Assembly (NCBI GenBank): GCA_900767605.1
Contig: CAAFZT010000013.1
Span: 1-14,693, forward strand
Source: Bacilli bacterium
GTDB taxonomy: Bacteria; Bacillota_I; Bacilli_A; RFN20; CAG-826
Length of the DNA stretch: 14,693 nt
Direction of reading: 5' to 3'
Below are positions 5,307-13,052 of the stretch, one piece after another (within the stretch, counting starts at the first letter, position 1; the number at the start of each line of letters is the position of its first letter). Made by a program: the position numbers and the translations under genes. Below the pieces are notes generated by a model. The model was not told the DNA's origin. It saw only the letters and a program-made list of their open reading frames with translations, and did not search any database.

Positions 5307-6794
5307 TTATTTTTCGTCCTTCATCGTCGGGAAGAGAAGGACTTCGCGGATATTTTGCACATTGCAGAAGAGCATGCAGGTACGGTCGATGCCGACCCCG
5401 ATTCCTCCCGCGGGAGGCATGCCATACTTCAAAGCATCGAGGAAGGTATAGTCAATGTCATTGGCTTCTTCATCTCCACGATTTCTCGCGGCAAGCTGGG
5501 CTTGGAAGCGTTCCATCTGGTCGAAGGGGTTGTTGAGCTCGCTGTAGGAATTGCCAAACTCAAATCCACCGATGAAGAATTCGAAACGTTCGACAAAACG
5601 AGGATCCGCGCATTTCTTGGTAAGCGGAGAAACTTCGATCGGGTAGGTGTGGATGAACGTCGGTTGGACAAGGCTCTTTTCCACGAATTCATCGAAGAAG
5701 GCTTGCATGATGTAACCGGTGCTGTTCCAGCTCTTTTGGAGGGGGACGTTATGCTCTTTAGCAAGTTTAACGGCGTCTTCAAACGAGATATCGTCAGTGA
5801 AGTCGATGCCGGTTTTCTCTTTGATGGCTTCGGCCATGGAAATCCAGCGGAAAGGTTTGGAGAAATCGATTTCGATATCACCCCATTGGATTTTGTCTTT
5901 GCCACAGATTTTTTCGGCGAGGTCTTTGAATAGCCCTTCGGTCCATTCCCTCATGGATTGGAGGTCGCCATAGGCTTGATAAAGCTCAATGGTTGTGAAT
6001 TCGGGGTTATGACGGACATCAATTCCTTCGTTACGGAAGATGCGTCCGATTTCATAAACGCGGTCGATGCCGCCGATCATCGCTTTTTTAAGGTTCAATT
6101 CTGTCGCAATGCGGAGATAGAAATCCTTATCCAAGGCGTTGTGGTGCGTGATGAACGGACGGGCCGAGGCGCCACCGGCAATCGGAGACAAAACCGGGGT
6201 TTCGACTTCGAGGAATCCGAGGTTATCGCAATAGCGGCGAACCTCAGAGAGGATGCGAGAACGGGTAATAGCGACTTTACGGGATTCTTCGTTGACGATC
6301 ATATCGACGTAACGATGACGGAAACGCTCTTCCGGATCCGTTAAACCATGGAATTTTTCAGGCAACGGCTTCAAGCATTTGGACAAATGGGTGTAATGCT
6401 CCACGTGAATGGTGAGCTCGCTGGTTTGAGATTTCATCAAAGTGCCTTCTAATCCGGCCACGTCGCCTAAATCCGACAATTTGAAAACCTTGTAGTTCTC
6501 TTCTCCAACGGATTGAAGACCAATCCAGAATTGGATGGAACCATATTCGTCGTGGATGTTGCCGAAGGCGGCTTTGCCCATCTTACGGAGGGCCATTAAA
6601 CGTCCGGCCACATTGACTTTGATGTCCTTTTCTTTGAGTTCTTCGGCACTCAATTCGCCGTAATTGGTACGGATGTCGCGGATTTGGTCTTTCCAGTCAT
6701 AGCGGCTGCCAAACGGATCCACGCCGAGTTCGCGGTAACGAGGAAGCTTATCAATGCGAGCTTTCTCTTGGTCAGTTAATTTTTCTTCGATCAT
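5307..6794 (-). CDS. lysS: Lysyl-tRNA synthetase, class II
   Basis: A 495-residue class IIb aminoacyl-tRNA synthetase that charges tRNA-Lys with lysine. An N-terminal OB-fold anticodon-binding domain covers about residues 58-150 (VNVAGRLMALRKMGKAAFGNI). Motif 1 lies around 178-205 (RSRILSEVRRYCDNLGFLEVETP), motif 2 includes FRNEGIDVRHNPEFT (253-267), and motif 3 is GGIGVGIDR (463-471). Length is standard for LysRS. AGGGGGA precedes the ATG. The coding sequence lies between the glyA terminator and its own terminator, so it is probably monocistronic. No convincing promoter is visible in the 45 bases between the glyA terminator and the start, and some readthrough from glyA is possible. No T-box leader is seen. 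Confidence 0.97.
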   Translation of the reverse strand: MIEEKLTDQEKARIDKLPRYRELGVDPFGSRYDWKDQIRDIRTNYGELSAEELKEKDIKVNVAGRLMALRKMGKAAFGNIHDEYGSIQFWIGLQSVGEENYKVFKLSDLGDVAGLEGTLMKSQTSELTIHVEHYTHLSKCLKPLPEKFHGLTDPEERFRHRYVDMIVNEESRKVAITRSRILSEVRRYCDNLGFLEVETPVLSPIAGGASARPFITHHNALDKDFYLRIATELNLKKAMIGGIDRVYEIGRIFRNEGIDVRHNPEFTTIELYQAYGDLQSMREWTEGLFKDLAEKICGKDKIQWGDIEIDFSKPFRWISMAEAIKEKTGIDFTDDISFEDAVKLAKEHNVPLQKSWNSTGYIMQAFFDEFVEKSLVQPTFIHTYPIEVSPLTKKCADPRFVERFEFFIGGFEFGNSYSELNNPFDQMERFQAQLAARNRGDEEANDIDYTFLDALKYGMPPAGGIGVGIDRTCMLFCNVQNIREVLLFPTMKDEK

Positions 6795-6837
6795 GTTGTC
6801 GTCCCCCTTATGGGCGAAGGTATCTTACTCTAGTTCA

Positions 6838-6866
6838 CGAAAAAAGGGAACGCGTAGCGGTCCCTG
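6838..6866 (-). terminator. Intrinsic terminator after glyA
   Basis: On the minus strand, AGGGA and CGC pair with GCG and TCCCT around a TAC loop, with one C/T mismatch. TTTTTTCG follows. It begins about 12 bases past the glyA stop codon. Confidence 0.8.
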
Positions 6867-6877
6867 TTTCTTCGTTT

Positions 6878-8128
6878 TTAAGCGTGAGGCTGATGCAAAT
6901 CGGTGACGTCTTTCCACGAATTCGTGATACCACGTACCTCTTCTTTTAGCTTTTCGGCGTCTTTTTCCTGGCCCGATAAGCAAGCATAAATCAAACGAGC
7001 GATTTGACGAGCTTGGGCCTCGCTGCAACCACGAGTAGTGGCCGCGGCAAAGCCAATGCGAAGGCCAGAACATTCGCTGGGCTTCAAGGTATCCCCATGA
7101 ATCATGTTCTTGTTCGTGGTAATTCCGATCTCTTCCAAACGGGCCTGCGCTTCTTTTCCCGTGATTCCAAAGGAAGTCAAAACGTTCAACAAGAACAAGT
7201 GATTATCCGTTCCGCTGACCGAGCAACCTAAAGAACGAAGTTCATCGTCGCAGGCTTTGGTGTTGGCTAATACCTGAACCATATATTCCCGGAATGCAGG
7301 CTGCAAATCCTCGCCGAAACAAGCGGCTTTTGCGGCGATAATGTGTTCTAATGGGCCACCCTGGGTATAGGGGAACACGGCGCTTTTGATGGGTTTGACC
7401 CACTTCTCGTCGTTCGTGAGAATCATGCCTCCGCGGGGCCCGCGAAGGGTCTTATGCGTCGTGGTGGTCACGATATCGGCATAGAGGCAAGGATTTTGAG
7501 TTAATCCAGCGGCGATAATGCCTGCGATATGGGCCATATCCACCATGAAATAGCAATGGATTGGCGAATGGGCGTTATGGCGGTCCACGAGTTCACGCAA
7601 TGCCTTGAAATCAATCTCATAGGGGTAAGCGCTATAGCCAGCCAAAAGGAGGTTGGGATTCTCTTTCTCCAGGCATTCTTCGATAATGGCTAAATCCAAA
7701 TGTCCATCTTCTCCCAGGGGGTAGTGGACAAAATGATAGGTTTGGGCGGAGAAGGAAACGGGGGACCCGTGGGTTAAATGGCCACCGTCATTGAGGATTA
7801 AAGAAAGAACTTTATCCCCCGGTTTAAGCAAGACGTGATAAGCGGCAAAATTGGCTTGGGAACCGCTATGGGGTTGGACGTTGGCATAAAGGCAATGGAA
7901 CAATTTCTGTGCTCTCTCAGCAGCGAGGTTTTCCGCCTCATCCACGCAGCGGCATCCCCCATAATAGCGATGAGCAGGGTACCCTTCCGCATATTTGTCC
8001 ATCAAAATGCTTCCGCTAGCCTCATAGACGTCTTTGGAGGGATAATTCTCGCTGGCAATAAGCTCAATGCCATTATTTTGCCTTTGTTTTTCTTCTTCGA
8101 AAATTCGTTCTAAAACTTTGTCTTCCAT
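6878..8128 (-). CDS. glyA: Serine hydroxymethyltransferase
   Basis: A 416-residue PLP enzyme that interconverts serine and glycine with tetrahydrofolate, feeding one-carbon metabolism. Seen: IELIASENYPS (21-31), EGYPAHRYYGGC (48-59), the PLP phosphate contact SGSQAN (88-93), the cofactor Asp in VDMAHIAG (Asp197), the Schiff-base lysine in TTTTHKTLRGPRGG (Lys226), and the C-terminal folate-site region (GLRIGFAAATTRG). Length is close to the family norm. I chose the ATG at 8128 because GAGGA lies nine bases upstream and MEDKVLERIFEEEKQRQ is the usual family start; the in-frame ATG at 8188 would add 20 unrelated residues. A weak -10-like TACAAT lies at 8152-8157. It is flanked by terminators on both sides and is therefore probably its own transcription unit. 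Confidence 0.97.
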   Translation of the reverse strand: MEDKVLERIFEEEKQRQNNGIELIASENYPSKDVYEASGSILMDKYAEGYPAHRYYGGCRCVDEAENLAAERAQKLFHCLYANVQPHSGSQANFAAYHVLLKPGDKVLSLILNDGGHLTHGSPVSFSAQTYHFVHYPLGEDGHLDLAIIEECLEKENPNLLLAGYSAYPYEIDFKALRELVDRHNAHSPIHCYFMVDMAHIAGIIAAGLTQNPCLYADIVTTTTHKTLRGPRGGMILTNDEKWVKPIKSAVFPYTQGGPLEHIIAAKAACFGEDLQPAFREYMVQVLANTKACDDELRSLGCSVSGTDNHLFLLNVLTSFGITGKEAQARLEEIGITTNKNMIHGDTLKPSECSGLRIGFAAATTRGCSEAQARQIARLIYACLSGQEKDAEKLKEEVRGITNSWKDVTDLHQPHA

Positions 8129-8189
8129 GGTGAGTTGTCCTCGTTTCCAACATTGTATTCGCAATGGAAGAAAATGGAAATGAGCCAAA

Positions 8190-8233
8190 AGAAAAAGCGG
8201 TATACACCGAATAAATTCTAATGTGAATACCGC
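8190..8233 (-). terminator. Terminator of the ABC exporter operon, with an interleaved second repeat
   Basis: On the minus strand, GCGGTAT (8227-8233) pairs with ATACCGC (8197-8203) and is followed by TTTTTC, which makes a terminator with a long loop. Within that loop lies TTTATTCGGT (8206-8215), a perfect complement of ACCGAATAAA (8247-8256), which contains the last codons and stop of the upstream gene. The two pairings are interleaved, so they either form a pseudoknot or exclude each other. Confidence 0.65.
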
Positions 8234-8247
8234 AATTTTTCTTCACT

Positions 8248-10185
8248 TTATTCGGTCGCTTTGCCACCGGTATAAAGTTGGTAATATTTGCCTTTTTCTT
8301 CTAGTAGCGATTCGTGGGATCCGCGTTCGATGATTCGCCCATTTTCTAACACCATGATGACATCCGAATTTTGAATCGTGGACAAGCGGTGAGCGATGAC
8401 GAAAACAGTGCGCCCCTTCATAATCGCATCCATCCCCTGTTGAACCAACTTTTCGGTGCGGCTATCGATAGAGGAGGTCGCTTCGTCGAGAATCAAAATC
8501 GGCGGATTCGCGCAGGCGGCGCGAGCAATCGAAATCAGCTGACGCTGGCCTTGGGATAATCCTGCTCCCGCGCCATGGAGCAAGGTGTCATATCCTTGCG
8601 GCAACATGCGAATAAAGTTATCCGCATTGGCCAATTTGGCCGCGTGAACCACTTCCTCATCCGTGGCGTTGGGATTGCCATAGCGGATATTGTCCTTCAC
8701 GGTTCCGGTGAAGAGATTCGTATCCTGCAAAACCATGCCGATTGCAATGCGGAGGTCATGCTTTTTGATTTTGTTGATGTTGATGTCGTCGATGCGGATT
8801 TTGTCGTCGGCGATGTCATAGAAGCGGGACAGGAGGTTGGTAATCGTAGTTTTTCCTGCTCCAGTTGGTCCAACAAACGCCACCTTCTGGCCAGGTTCGG
8901 CATAAAGGGTAATGTTATGGAGAACCGTCTTTTCGGGGACGTAGCCAAAGTCCACATCGTACATGTTGACCTTGCCTTTCATCCACGTATAAGTTGTTTC
9001 CGATCCATCCGAATGGGGGTGCTTCCACGCCCATTTTCCCGTATACGTATCGCTTTCTTTTGGATTTCCATTCGCATCTTCGCTGGCGCGGACCAGAGTG
9101 ACATAGCCTTCGTCGATTTCGCTTGGCTCGTCCATAATCCCAAAGATGCGGGATGCGCCCGCCATAGCCATGACGAGGAAGTTAATTTGGTTTGCAATCA
9201 TCATAATCGGCATGGTGAAGGAACGTCCTAACCCCAAGAAGGTGACGATGACGCCGACGCCAATCGTCGGCCACGAGAAGGCGATGCCGATTCCGCCTAG
9301 CAAAACGATCGTGCAATACAGCAAATTCGAAATGTTGTTCACGACCGGCCCAAGAATAGAAGAGAAGCGCTGTGCCTGGGTCGTAAACATACAAAGCTCT
9401 TCATTCAATTCGTCAAAGCCGGCTTCCGCCGCTTTTTCGTGGTTGAAGACTTTGATAACCTTCTGACCACTAACCATCTCTTCGACATATCCATCCACTT
9501 TCCCTAACGCCACTTGTTGGCCGACAAAGAAATGGGCGGAGCGTTTGGTGATGAACAAAACAATGGCGACGATAATAACGGTGAAACCCAAGACGATAAG
9601 CAACAAAACCCAGCTGGCCATGATCATGGCAACAAGAGCAACAATCATGGTGACAATCGAATTCACAAGCATCGGCACGACGCGGGAAGTCATTTCGCGC
9701 AGTGTATCGATGTCGTTGGTATAAACCGACATGATGTCGCCGTGAGAACGAGAATCAAAATAACGTAAAGGAAGGGTTTCCATATGCGAGAACACGCCAT
9801 CGCGAATCCGTTTTTGGGTTCCTTGGCCAATCGTAGAAACCATTAACTGATACCCATAGGTAGCCAAAACACCAACCAAATAGATCCCCATCATGATGAA
9901 GATGGCCGTGCCAAAGTCAGGCGGCAAGAAGGAAAGCAAAGGCGAATTCGAAGCTACGAGTTCGCTTTCTTTTCCTAACATCAATAAGACGTAGTGTCCA
10001 ACAACGATTTGGCCCGTGAACAAAGAGCCAACGACGCCAGCAATCGCGCTAACAATGATAAGCAAGGCCGCGCAAGGCATTTGCCAGGGGTAATAACGAA
10101 TCATCATTTTGAAAAGACGATCCATCAAAGAGAAGCTTTGCTTTAACGATAATTTTGGGCCTTTTCCCATCTTTTTACTCGGCAT
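8248..10185 (-). CDS. ABC exporter half-transporter, catalytically competent subunit
   Basis: A 645-residue membrane ATPase with an N-terminal six-helix exporter domain (about 33-350) and a C-terminal nucleotide-binding domain (about 405-640). Seen: Walker A GPTGAGKTT (439-447), Q-loop Gln487, signature LSQGQ (543-547, a variant of LSGGQ), Walker B ILILDE with catalytic Glu568, and H-loop His599. A linker of about 40 residues rich in Asp, Trp, His and Lys (360-402) lies between the domains. I recall such a linker in the YfiC-like branch of Firmicutes exporters. The variant signature together with the degenerate partner encoded upstream marks an asymmetric heterodimer (YfiB/YfiC or BmrC/BmrD type), probably a drug or toxic-compound exporter. 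The ATG at 10185 has AGGAGGTGATTTCG in front and overlaps the partner gene by 11 bases. The substrate cannot be told from sequence. Confidence 0.94.
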   Translation of the reverse strand: MPSKKMGKGPKLSLKQSFSLMDRLFKMMIRYYPWQMPCAALLIIVSAIAGVVGSLFTGQIVVGHYVLLMLGKESELVASNSPLLSFLPPDFGTAIFIMMGIYLVGVLATYGYQLMVSTIGQGTQKRIRDGVFSHMETLPLRYFDSRSHGDIMSVYTNDIDTLREMTSRVVPMLVNSIVTMIVALVAMIMASWVLLLIVLGFTVIIVAIVLFITKRSAHFFVGQQVALGKVDGYVEEMVSGQKVIKVFNHEKAAEAGFDELNEELCMFTTQAQRFSSILGPVVNNISNLLYCTIVLLGGIGIAFSWPTIGVGVIVTFLGLGRSFTMPIMMIANQINFLVMAMAGASRIFGIMDEPSEIDEGYVTLVRASEDANGNPKESDTYTGKWAWKHPHSDGSETTYTWMKGKVNMYDVDFGYVPEKTVLHNITLYAEPGQKVAFVGPTGAGKTTITNLLSRFYDIADDKIRIDDININKIKKHDLRIAIGMVLQDTNLFTGTVKDNIRYGNPNATDEEVVHAAKLANADNFIRMLPQGYDTLLHGAGAGLSQGQRQLISIARAACANPPILILDEATSSIDSRTEKLVQQGMDAIMKGRTVFVIAHRLSTIQNSDVIMVLENGRIIERGSHESLLEEKGKYYQLYTGGKATE

Positions 10186-12034
10186 CGAAATCACCTCCTC
10201 CAAGCTGTGTTTCCACCAATTCGCGGTAGACAGGGGAGCGGGAAAGCAATTCTTCGTGGTTCCCTTGGTCTAGAATTTTTCCATCATCAAGAATCAGGAT
10301 TTTGTCGCAGTCTTTGATGGATAAAATACGTTGAGCGACAATGAATTTGGTAACGTTTGGAATTTCCGTGCGGAACGCTTCACGAATTAGGGCATCCGTA
10401 TGCGTATCCACGGCAGACGTGGAGTCGTCTAGAATCAAAATCTTAGGATTTTTAAGTAAGGCTCTCGCGATGCAAAGGCGTTGGCGTTGTCCGCCGGAAA
10501 CGTTCGTCCCACCTTCTTCAATCGGGGTGTCGTAACCCTTTGGGAATCCGTTGATGAATTCATCGGCGCAAGCGATATGGCACGCATGCTCGATTTGTTC
10601 TTGGGTGGCGGATTCGTTGCCCCATAGCAAATTGGAACGGATCGTGCCAGTGAACAAGACGTTTTTCTGCAAAACAACCGCGACGGCATCACGCAGCGTC
10701 TTTAAATCGTATTCTTTCACGTTATGTCCGCCGACAAGGACTTCCCCTTCTCCGTCTTTTACATCATATAGACGTGCGATTAAGGAGATGAACGTGGATT
10801 TGGAAGAACCCGTTGCACCGATAATGCCAACCGTCGAGCCACTGGGAATATGAACGTCCACATCATGGAGAACGTCTTTATCGCCGTCTTCAAAATATTT
10901 GAAGTTCACGTGGTTGAAGTCGACCGTGCCACTAGGAACCTCCATCAAAGCGTTTTCCGGCGAGGTGATGGTTGGTTTTTCAATCAAAACTTCGTAAATA
11001 CGTTCTGCGGAATTGCGGCTAATCGTGATCATGACGAAGCACATCGAAATCATGTTCAGCGCGTTTAGAATTTGCATCGCATAGCTAAACATCGAGGTAA
11101 GTTCGCCCGTGCGGAAGGGGCCAGCCCCTCCTGCTGCAACGATGATCTTCGCGCCAAACCATGACAAAGCAAGCATGGCCGCATAAACGGATAACTGCAT
11201 AGCCGGACTATTGAAAGCAAGAATATGTTCCGCGTGGGTGAATCCACGATAAATAAAGTAGGAAACGTTGGCGAATTTCTCATTCTCGAAATCTTCGCGG
11301 CCAAAGGATTTAACAACGCGGATGCCGTTAAGGTTTTCTTGAACGGAGGCGTTCAAATCATCATAGGCGTTGAAAACACGAACAAAAGTCGGGTGAACAA
11401 CCGCCGAAATGCCAAATAAAACCGCGGCCAAGAAAGGGATGATAGCCAAGAAGATCAATGCCAAACGCCATTCCGTAATCGCTGCCATCGTCAAAGCAAA
11501 AACCATCATAAACGGAGCGCGAACCACCATGCGGAGAATCATTTGAACCGAGTTCTGAACGTTGGAGACGTCCGTCGTCATACGGGTAACAAGAGATGCC
11601 GTGGAGAACTTATCAATATTCGTGAACGAATAGTCCTGAATCTTGTAATACATCTCTTGACGGAGATTTTTGCCAAAGCCGGCGCTTGCTTTTGCAGCGC
11701 AGAATCCAGCAAGCACGCCCGAAGTGCAACTAATGATGGCTAACCCCATCATAACGCCGCACCACAAACCAAGTGAATTCCAGTTTAACGGAGCATCAGC
11801 AGCATCTTGAATCACGTTCACGGCGCTTTGGGCAAAGTAAGCGATTAAGACTTCGCAAACAACTTCAATTGCCACCAAAATCCATGCAAAACCCACTTCT
11901 TTTCCATATCCGTGCAGGTATTTAAGCAAGCGGCGAGTCGCATGATATTCCTTTGCCTTTCTTATTTCTTCTTCGCTTTTGCGCTTGCCCTCTTCCATGA
12001 GACGGCGCTCACTATCACTTATCACTCTCTTCAT
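10175..12034 (-). CDS. ABC exporter half-transporter, degenerate-site subunit
   Basis: A 619-residue exporter subunit with a charged N-terminal tail (about 1-40, predicted helical), six membrane helices (to about 340) and a nucleotide-binding domain. Seen: Walker A GATGSSKST (406-414, with Ser for the usual last Gly), Q-loop Gln456, a canonical signature VSGGQ (512-516), Walker B ILILDD where Asp537 replaces the catalytic Glu, and VAQR where Gln568 replaces the H-loop His. The Glu-to-Asp and His-to-Gln changes are the known signs of the non-hydrolysing site in heterodimeric ABC exporters. The intact signature completes the active site of the partner. GAGGAGGTTCTCC precedes the ATG at 12034, which lies 20 bases inside the end of marR, so all three genes are translationally linked. 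Regulation by the adjacent MarR protein is likely. Confidence 0.94.
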   Translation of the reverse strand: MKRVISDSERRLMEEGKRKSEEEIRKAKEYHATRRLLKYLHGYGKEVGFAWILVAIEVVCEVLIAYFAQSAVNVIQDAADAPLNWNSLGLWCGVMMGLAIISCTSGVLAGFCAAKASAGFGKNLRQEMYYKIQDYSFTNIDKFSTASLVTRMTTDVSNVQNSVQMILRMVVRAPFMMVFALTMAAITEWRLALIFLAIIPFLAAVLFGISAVVHPTFVRVFNAYDDLNASVQENLNGIRVVKSFGREDFENEKFANVSYFIYRGFTHAEHILAFNSPAMQLSVYAAMLALSWFGAKIIVAAGGAGPFRTGELTSMFSYAMQILNALNMISMCFVMITISRNSAERIYEVLIEKPTITSPENALMEVPSGTVDFNHVNFKYFEDGDKDVLHDVDVHIPSGSTVGIIGATGSSKSTFISLIARLYDVKDGEGEVLVGGHNVKEYDLKTLRDAVAVVLQKNVLFTGTIRSNLLWGNESATQEQIEHACHIACADEFINGFPKGYDTPIEEGGTNVSGGQRQRLCIARALLKNPKILILDDSTSAVDTHTDALIREAFRTEIPNVTKFIVAQRILSIKDCDKILILDDGKILDQGNHEELLSRSPVYRELVETQLGGGDFDAE

Positions 12035-12473
12035 GGAGAACCTCCTCTGCGTTGAGTTTTACGATTTCCATCAACCGTTCCAAGGTCGCCTGCTCTTCCA
12101 AGCTTAAATGGGAAACAAGTCGATTCTCATATTGGTCAATAATGCGATGGGCATTCTCTTCGTGAGCCCGGCCTTTGGCCGTTAGGACAATTCGCCTTTG
12201 CCTGCGATCTTCTTCCGCTTTTTGGTAAACAAGATAGCCAGAGGAAACAAGGGACTTGATGAGTTCGGAGACGCTCGATTTCGATAAACCAAAGGATAAT
12301 TGGATGTCGGCAGCCCCCGCTTCCGGATGGCGATAGAGGTATCCTAATAACCTTCCCTGCTGTGTCGTGATTTCATCTCCCATGTGGGAAGCAATCCAGG
12401 CTTCCATGCCGTGACGAATGCACTTAGCGGTTTTCGAGATGACTAGCCCAAGATTTTTTTCTTCTTTTTCCAT
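12015..12473 (-). CDS. MarR-family transcriptional regulator of the ABC exporter
   Basis: A 152-residue winged-helix repressor. The DNA-binding domain spans about residues 37-103: TTQQGRLLGYLYRHPEAGAA, the recognition helix LSKSSVSELIKSLVSSGYL and a wing EEDRRQRRIVLTAKG. Long helices at both ends would form the dimer interface. It is the first gene of a three-gene operon with the two exporter subunits and overlaps the first by 20 bases. MarR proteins in this arrangement usually repress their own operon and release DNA on binding a drug or phenolic ligand. A perfect 14-bp palindrome lies 17 bases upstream of the start. The ribosome binding site is weak (TGGAA). The ligand is unknown. Confidence 0.93.
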   Translation of the reverse strand: MEKEEKNLGLVISKTAKCIRHGMEAWIASHMGDEITTQQGRLLGYLYRHPEAGAADIQLSFGLSKSSVSELIKSLVSSGYLVYQKAEEDRRQRRIVLTAKGRAHEENAHRIIDQYENRLVSHLSLEEQATLERLMEIVKLNAEEVLHEESDK

Positions 12474-12490
12474 ACTTAAAATTCCATTTC

Positions 12491-12504
12491 GTTCGTTAAC
12501 GAAC
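12491..12504. promoter_or_regulatory. MarR operator palindrome upstream of marR
   Basis: GTTCGTTAACGAAC is a perfect 14-bp palindrome, 17 bases upstream of the marR start codon. Size and symmetry suit a MarR dimer. A minus-strand TTGAAT near 12525-12530 could be a -35 box, but the matching -10 (AAAATA) is poor, so the promoter itself is not firmly placed. Confidence 0.7.
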
Positions 12505-12554
12505 TTATTTTCTCTTAATTCTTTCCGAATTCAATAGGAAAGATAAAAACGTTC

Positions 12555-13052
12555 TCAAGAAAGTGCTTTCTTCCACGCCTCTAACAACCGTTCCATCGAC
12601 CAGGCAGCATTCGCCGGACTAGTCGATGGGAGCGTAATAATTTCAATATTAGCAGGAACATTTTGATAACGATAAAAACAGGATTCGGATTTCTTTCCAT
12701 TCAGAATGATTCGACGAATAGGCGCTTTTTGAAGGAATTCTTGGATATTAGCTGGAACTACATTTCGAATGGAGGAATCGCTGCTACCAACGATGTCGCA
12801 TTCTTCAATCGCATCATATAGGGCAATATGATGCCTTTTGCATAGATTGGTTTTAGCAGCAATATCCTGGCTAAATTCCTCTCCATAAATGGCAAAAAGC
12901 AAAGGCCAAAAACGATTCATGGGATGGCCATAAAAGAAATTTTGTTTACGGGACAAAACGCTAGGAAAGGATCCCAAAACCAAAATCTCAGAATCCGGAA
13001 ATAGCAAAGGGCCAAACCCATGGCTAGCATGTGCCGCGGTCTTCGATGCCAT
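12555..13052 (-). CDS. DNA-deoxyinosine (hypoxanthine-DNA) glycosylase, UDG family 6
   Basis: A 165-residue enzyme of the uracil-DNA glycosylase superfamily that removes hypoxanthine, the deamination product of adenine, from DNA and so starts base-excision repair. Seen: the first active-site motif VLGSFPSVLSRKQNFFYGHP (25-44) followed by MNRFWPLL, and the second motif LPSTSPANA (141-149), both characteristic of the HDG family. Full length is typical. The start at 13052 has GAGGG eight bases upstream and lies 29 bases inside the dus gene, so translation is coupled to it. Beyond the stop a weak AAGAAA/TTTCTT hairpin with a later T-run may act as terminator. Confidence in the family is high; substrate preference within it is from established knowledge of the family. 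Confidence 0.9.
   Translation of the reverse strand: MASKTAAHASHGFGPLLFPDSEILVLGSFPSVLSRKQNFFYGHPMNRFWPLLFAIYGEEFSQDIAAKTNLCKRHHIALYDAIEECDIVGSSDSSIRNVVPANIQEFLQKAPIRRIILNGKKSESCFYRYQNVPANIEIITLPSTSPANAAWSMERLLEAWKKALS

Noticed and set aside
5289..5933. 214-codon open frame on the plus strand
   Set aside because: It lies wholly antisense to lysS, shows no family resemblance and mirrors lysS codons.
6795..6840. Possible T-box or other riboswitch before lysS
   Set aside because: Only 45 bases separate the glyA terminator from the lysS start, too short for a T-box, and no T-box consensus is seen.
8129..8188. 20-residue N-terminal extension of GlyA
   Set aside because: It has no ribosome binding site, begins within the upstream terminator tail, and the family start is MEDKVLERIF at 8128.
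8575..9231. 218-codon open frame on the plus strand
   Set aside because: It is antisense to the well-supported ABC exporter gene, has no ribosome binding site and no recognisable domain.
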